Positions 52,801 through 64,000 of a DNA stretch of 64,000 bases are shown in pieces. The translations under genes were made by a program, and so were the position numbers. Numbering within the stretch: the first letter of the stretch is position 1; each line of letters starts with the position of its first letter. Source of the stretch: Pomacea canaliculata (Eukaryota; Mollusca; Gastropoda; Architaenioglossa; Ampullariidae). The notes beneath the pieces are model-generated. The model ran no database searches and was not told where the DNA came from. It saw only the letters and a program-made list of their open reading frames with translations. The stretch lies in contig NC_037592.1 in the NCBI RefSeq assembly GCF_003073045.1, positions 6,860,047-6,924,046 on the forward strand, in the 5' to 3' direction.

Positions 52801-53596
52801 TATCTCTTCTGAGTGTAAAGCATTTTTAGCTGAACTCATTTCTCAAATGTGACTGGCAAAGTTGACGTGGGGGTTATAACCTTTCAATCTTCTACCCACA
52901 GGTCAACAACTCTCCAGACCTTAAAACATCGACCTACTATACTTTATCTTATCTAGGATAAAATCTATTCGAGTACAAGTGAAGCGATTTCTTAAATTGA
53001 AAAAGATTTAGATAGTAAAAGAGCTGCTTTGAGAATCTGCAAAAATATGACAAATGACCAATGTTATTTATCTCAGTCGGCAACTATACCCGGAAGTGTG
53101 CTCAATAACAAAAGTTACAAAATAATGACAGAATAAGAGCTAGGTACAAGATAAGTCAAGCGCTGTGCTTAAGTGTCGAAAATAAAAGTGCTTGTGTCTG
53201 ATGCCTTCTGTTCTGGTTTACGCAGTCTTCTGCACCTCTCCTGTTTTGTTTATTATTATTATCACCCGTTTGTGACAAATATTTTAGATAAAGTGACAAA
53301 AGTAGAGAACAAATTTTCTCTTCGCTTTTTTTCCCCTCTCTCTCTCTCTGCCACACATAAAAAAACGCACTCAGAGAGAGAGAGAACAAAGCATAACTCT
53401 AGAGTCGTCGCATCCTGACCGTGCCCTACTCACCGATCCAGACGATGGCGTCTAGAGATGGCTGTAATGTTCTTACACCAGCACCGAGGGCAAACCCAAC
53501 GACAGCGAAAATGGTGGTGAGCAGCACCAGCAAGTTGGCGCAAAGGAAGTTGCGGCAGCATCGCCTGCTGCACCAGTCCTTCCGGTCCAGCGTCAT
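46822..53596 (-). CDS. Divergent SLC1-family (excitatory amino acid transporter-like) carrier
   Basis: Eleven exons: 53596-53434, 52365-52291, 51900-51778, 51166-51084, 50934-50892, 50492-50366, 49198-49072, 48718-48485, 48144-47950, 47495-47361 and 47036-46822; about 506 residues. SLC1 proteins co-transport Glu/Asp or neutral amino acids with Na+. Family landmarks in order: N-terminal membrane helix (FLCANLLVLLTTIFAVVGFA), PGEVYMRMLKMMILPLII, GTASLDPKCNGK, DIFADLIRNIFPDN, a glycosylatable loop, hairpin 1 (FAAASSAMAIPETL), TM7 (SINRDGS where the family has NMDGT), hairpin 2 (AIPSVPSAGLV), TM8 (EWIIDRLRSASNML). The Asp, Arg and Asn of TM8 that contact substrate are kept; NMDGT has changed M to R and T to S. 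The exon beginning at 51166 needs phase 0 but the preceding exon ends in phase 1, a one-base mismatch. Substrate cannot be told from sequence. Confidence 0.85.
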
Positions 53597-53599
53597 CGT

Positions 53600-54818
53600 G
53601 GAGGTCTGAGAGGCAGAGCGCTCCTTGTCATGACTGAAAATTACCCGGATCTTGAGACCTGTTGATCGTTTTGTTTAGTGCCCATGGACACAAAATGACA
53701 ATCCCACTCAGACATGGAGTCACATACGTTCTCGGCCCAGTAACCGTTTTTACCGGCTGCTTACTATACAAGTTCGTAACTATGTTATCATGGCACGGGG
53801 GCGGGGGAGGTATGCATACAAACGCGCTTGCACGCTGCGTACTGACGCACACATACAGACTGGCATATGCACTCATGCGTACACAAATGTTCATACACAT
53901 GTACTTGAACACACACACACAGAGCAGGACAGACTACAAAAGCAGGACTCTTGACTTTAAAAAAAAAGCACTAACGAATTCTCAAGAGCTGATAAACAAA
54001 CTAAAATAAGACCACACCTTGAAGAAAGTATTCATCAACAAAATCCCAAAGTTTGGACCTGCCACCTCATATGAGGGCAAAGAACTGTCTTATCTAACCA
54101 GCTATAACATAGCAGACCAGAACCTCAATGTAATTCACTCCCTCAGTACCTTATCTAAAAGAAGGTTGCTTGAAATGGCTATTTCAGGATCATGGGATTG
54201 TAGTTTAAAAATGAGTGCATTTCATTGCCATGGAGTAACCGAAAAATCAAGCTTTATTGCCTTAGCTATAAACCAGTATCCAGGCCCTTATAGAAGTTAA
54301 CCAATCTATGTCTCGCATTCCATTTTTGTAACAACATTTGTACATTCAAATTCTTGTTCCTTGAATATCTGTAGGTCACATACATGAATTGCAGGCACAA
54401 ATTCAAAAATTTCAACCTTCAGCATAAATGGGTTAATTTACCCCGTGGCCTTAGTTAAAAAGATGTCATAGGGTAAAGTAGCCATGGGGTCTGAACAGCT
54501 TTGTAATTAGAGACAAGATGCTTGCCATTTACTACCCCCAGTTTACTATGGGGCAACAACTTATCCTTGCTCGGTAACTATGGAAATGGTAGGGATAGAG
54601 GTAAATGAAGAAAGGAATAGTTCTTTGTTCTGTTGTGATTTGTCGAGAAATGGTTCAAGTATTGTTCACTTCTTCTTGCTGACACTGACTAGCAATCCCA
54701 TTTATAGTGCTAAGACATGGTTATTTGAAACCGCGCAGTCACCCAGCAACAACTGCTGTGTATTCTCAAAAACAGAAGAATAAATGAGAAACAAGATAGT
54801 GTTGCTTATGTCCACTGC
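53600..54818. other. Spacer between SLC1 and RECQL; no gene recognised
   Basis: Includes upstream sequence of the SLC1 gene and a 93-codon plus-strand open frame at 54019-54300 with no recognisable family. A dispersed repeat lies at 54475-54590. Confidence 0.4.
54475..54590. repeat. Dispersed repeat, copy D
   Basis: Partner of 41930-42075: same order of GGGTAAAG, ACAAGATGCTTG, ATGGGGCAACAACTTA and CGGTAACTATGG elements. Confidence 0.5.
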
Positions 54819-54819
54819 A

Positions 54820-54825
54820 TTTATT
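54820..54825 (-). terminator. Polyadenylation signal for RECQL
   Basis: AATAAA on the minus strand about 130 bp after the RECQL stop codon. Confidence 0.55.
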
Positions 54826-54952
54826 TCTGCAGTCAAAACAAATTCATGGGTGAAGAAAAGAATCTTCATCTAACAAACATTTATGAACAAATCATCTCCC
54901 CTAAAGATAAATCCTGTTTCTTGACAATATCTCTTTACTCAAACATTTGTAT

Positions 54953-62025
<7,073 letters not shown>

Positions 62026-62217
62026 TTTGTGACAGTTAATAAGACAACACAATAGATAACGAATTAGACTTCATGCAGATAACAACAAGAGGACAACACT
62101 GGAAGCTGCAGCAGCCATATCGAAGGAAAACTAGACGAATCGCAGGAAAAGCATTTTGGTGTGAGAACGTGTAAAACTAAAAAGATATATAATATATATG
62201 ACCACCACACTTCAGAG

Positions 62218-62289
62218 TCCCAAGTGGTCTAGTGGTTAGGATTTCGCGCTCTCACCGCGACGGCCGGGGTTCGATTCCCCGCTTGGGAA
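62218..62289 (+). tRNA. tRNA-Glu (anticodon CTC)
   Basis: 72-nt cloverleaf without intron. The acceptor stem TCCCAAG pairs with CTTGGGA; box A is TGGTCTAGTGG; the anticodon stem TCGCG/CGCGA carries loop CTCTCAC (anticodon CTC); box B is GGTTCGATTCC. CCA is not encoded, as expected in eukaryotic nuclear genes. A T-rich run (ATTTTTTTTTT at about 62307-62319) about 20 bp downstream can serve as pol III terminator. It lies about 190 bp from the RECQL start, pointing away from it. Confidence 0.97.
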
Positions 62290-64000
62290 CATACTTTTAT
62301 TTTAATTTTTTTTTTTAGTGGCTTCTTATACCAAGTATCCTCACTATTGCATATGCCGTTAGAATTCTTTTCCACTCATTCGGCAAGAGCGTGGGCCTTT
62401 CCTGTATATTTGTGCTTGCGGTGAGCGATATTTTCCGCATCGCATGTGTCGCACACTCTTTGTTGATTAGCCGACCACTACAGTACAGCGTTTTGTCACG
62501 TCCGGTATTTAGGGTGCGATCACACTTTTTATTAAATATATCGAAAACCGTTTACCTGTTAGTGATTTCTTGTTCGAGGCGTTCATTTTTAACACGAAAG
62601 AAGTCTTTTGAGCATGACATGTTCCAGCGTTTGGGTTGGTCTTTAACATCTTTTACTATAATCTTACATAGAAAGTCCGTTAAAAAATATACATGTATAT
62701 ATCACACATCTTTGACAAATACATGTATAGCAAGCCACAAAAACACACGCAAAAGCACTCAAATGCTCATCAATGAGTTTTCTCTAAATGATGATCGAGG
62801 ACGTGCCTATAGTTATCTGAATGCCGAAAGCCTACTGATCAGCATCGACCAGCATGACTGCCTGAGGTCATCTAAACTTCGAAAGCCCTACTCAGTATGA
62901 ACCCTACTTGTGCAATCTTCTTTCACTGATTACTCAGTCACTTCTTTCTGTCGCGAGAAAAATAGAACAATCTGAGGATGGCCAGATATACCATGTAAAT
63001 AAAGACCTTGCTAATGCCTTTCCTGTAAAACACTGATATAGCTTTTTTTTTTTAAATCTGCGACTCAAAATGCGTATTTATTTTGTACAGTGTCTCGTCC
63101 ACCTACTTCTTAAAAAAAAAATACAAAACTCCCACAAAAAGAAAAACGTTTAAAAGAAAAAAATGACCACCGAGTGACTAGACGGATAGATAGACGAACG
63201 AATGAAAAGTTAACAGCATCATAAAAATAACTAACAGAAAGCTCTCGAAAGTTTAGTAACTTTTATTGGAAAATTATGATTCACAACTTTTTTCAGGGGT
63301 TTTTTGGTAGGATTCTATGGGTTCAACGTAAAATCTAGAGGTTGTGATAAATTAAAAAAAAATACTGATCGATTATTCTTGTTTATGTATGATCATATTA
63401 TGAACATTTGTTTGTTCCATGATCCTTACACCAGTCAATACAATGCTAGTCCATTTTTTTTTTTTTTTTTACCCTTTCTTTCACTTTTTTTCACTAAATT
63501 GCTTAGTTGTCATCCTCCTCTGCACATTTGCGACACTTTCCATCCTTGCTGCTTGTTCCCTGATTCCTCTTTTCGTTTTCTATGTTTGTCTTTTATTACC
63601 TGTCTGCACGGTTGTTCCTTCTGTCCTTCGTATACTCTCCTATACTTGTCTCAAGGACTGAGAGCAGGTTCCTATGCAAGCGTTATCAAGTATACGGTAT
63701 GGTTTGAAACCGGGTTAATTCTCCTACTATCAATATAGTGAGCAGTGGTTAGTAACTGGTCAGGGCATAGACACAGATCGCGTCTGACATGGTCTTAGGT
63801 CAGTGTAAACAGAACCTAAGATTAGAGCATCGTGCAGCCCATAGCCGTGAATCAACGATTCCAAAGCACATGAGTCGTATGCTGGAATGTTTATCGAGCA
63901 TATGCTTGCGTGTACATGCACGGTCATATAATAATATTCGTGAAATAATTTAACTGTAATAATATTGTGTAACAATAATCGAATATTCTAAGTCTTGAAA
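62290..64000. other. No gene recognised
   Basis: AT-rich sequence with a T run near 63455-63470. A 169-codon plus-strand open frame at 62391-62900 has no family resemblance and no clear splice or start context, so it is treated as chance. Confidence 0.5.

Noticed and set aside
54019-54300. 93-codon plus-strand frame
   Set aside because: Open and not low-complexity, but unrecognised, without clear exon borders, in a repeat-rich spacer.
62391-62900. 169-codon plus-strand open frame
   Set aside because: No family resemblance, no domain pattern, uneven composition and no supporting splice or poly(A) signals; likely chance.

Overview
The window looks like intron-rich nuclear DNA from an invertebrate animal. 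The best guess is a gastropod mollusc, but this rests on gene content, tRNA-derived SINEs and an RTE-like LINE, not on a database match. It is AT-rich, most exons are 50-300 bp with GT..AG borders, and introns are full of microsatellites. Genes were assembled by eye from exon reading frames, splice signals and phases, so exon ends are proposals.

Layout. 1-9.7 kb (+): the 3' part of a CEMIP-type (hyaluronan-binding) gene whose C-terminus carries a WSC domain; a broken RTE-like LINE (minus) and two SINE-like repeats lie within or just behind it. About 10 kb: an inverted, decayed copy of one WSC exon. 12.4-14.7 kb (-): a secreted SUEL-lectin gene with a Q/P/S-rich tail, plus a decayed second copy of its first exon at 15.7 kb. 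18.3-28.1 kb (-): a large gene joining a CUE-like start, acidic segments, RNF216-type RING1 zinc fingers and a complete PARP catalytic domain. 29.4-31.6 kb (+): a MADF-domain gene arranged head to head with it. 34.0-41.3 kb (-), perhaps starting further upstream: a secreted cysteine-rich protein built of six tandem two-exon modules with a GPI-like tail. 46.8-53.6 kb (-): a divergent SLC1 (excitatory amino acid transporter type) gene. 55.0-62.0 kb (-): RECQL/RecQ1 DNA helicase. 62.2 kb (+): tRNA-Glu(CTC).

The genes do not form one pathway. The most novel item is the RING1-PARP fusion, which would put a ubiquitin-ligase-type module and an ADP-ribosyltransferase in one polypeptide; its RING-bearing module is duplicated inside the gene and a third partial copy sits beyond the MADF gene. 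The next most novel is the six-module cysteine-rich array with strictly alternating intron phases. Three otherwise good gene models each miss the reading frame by one base at one place, which suggests small indel errors in the assembly or recent decay.
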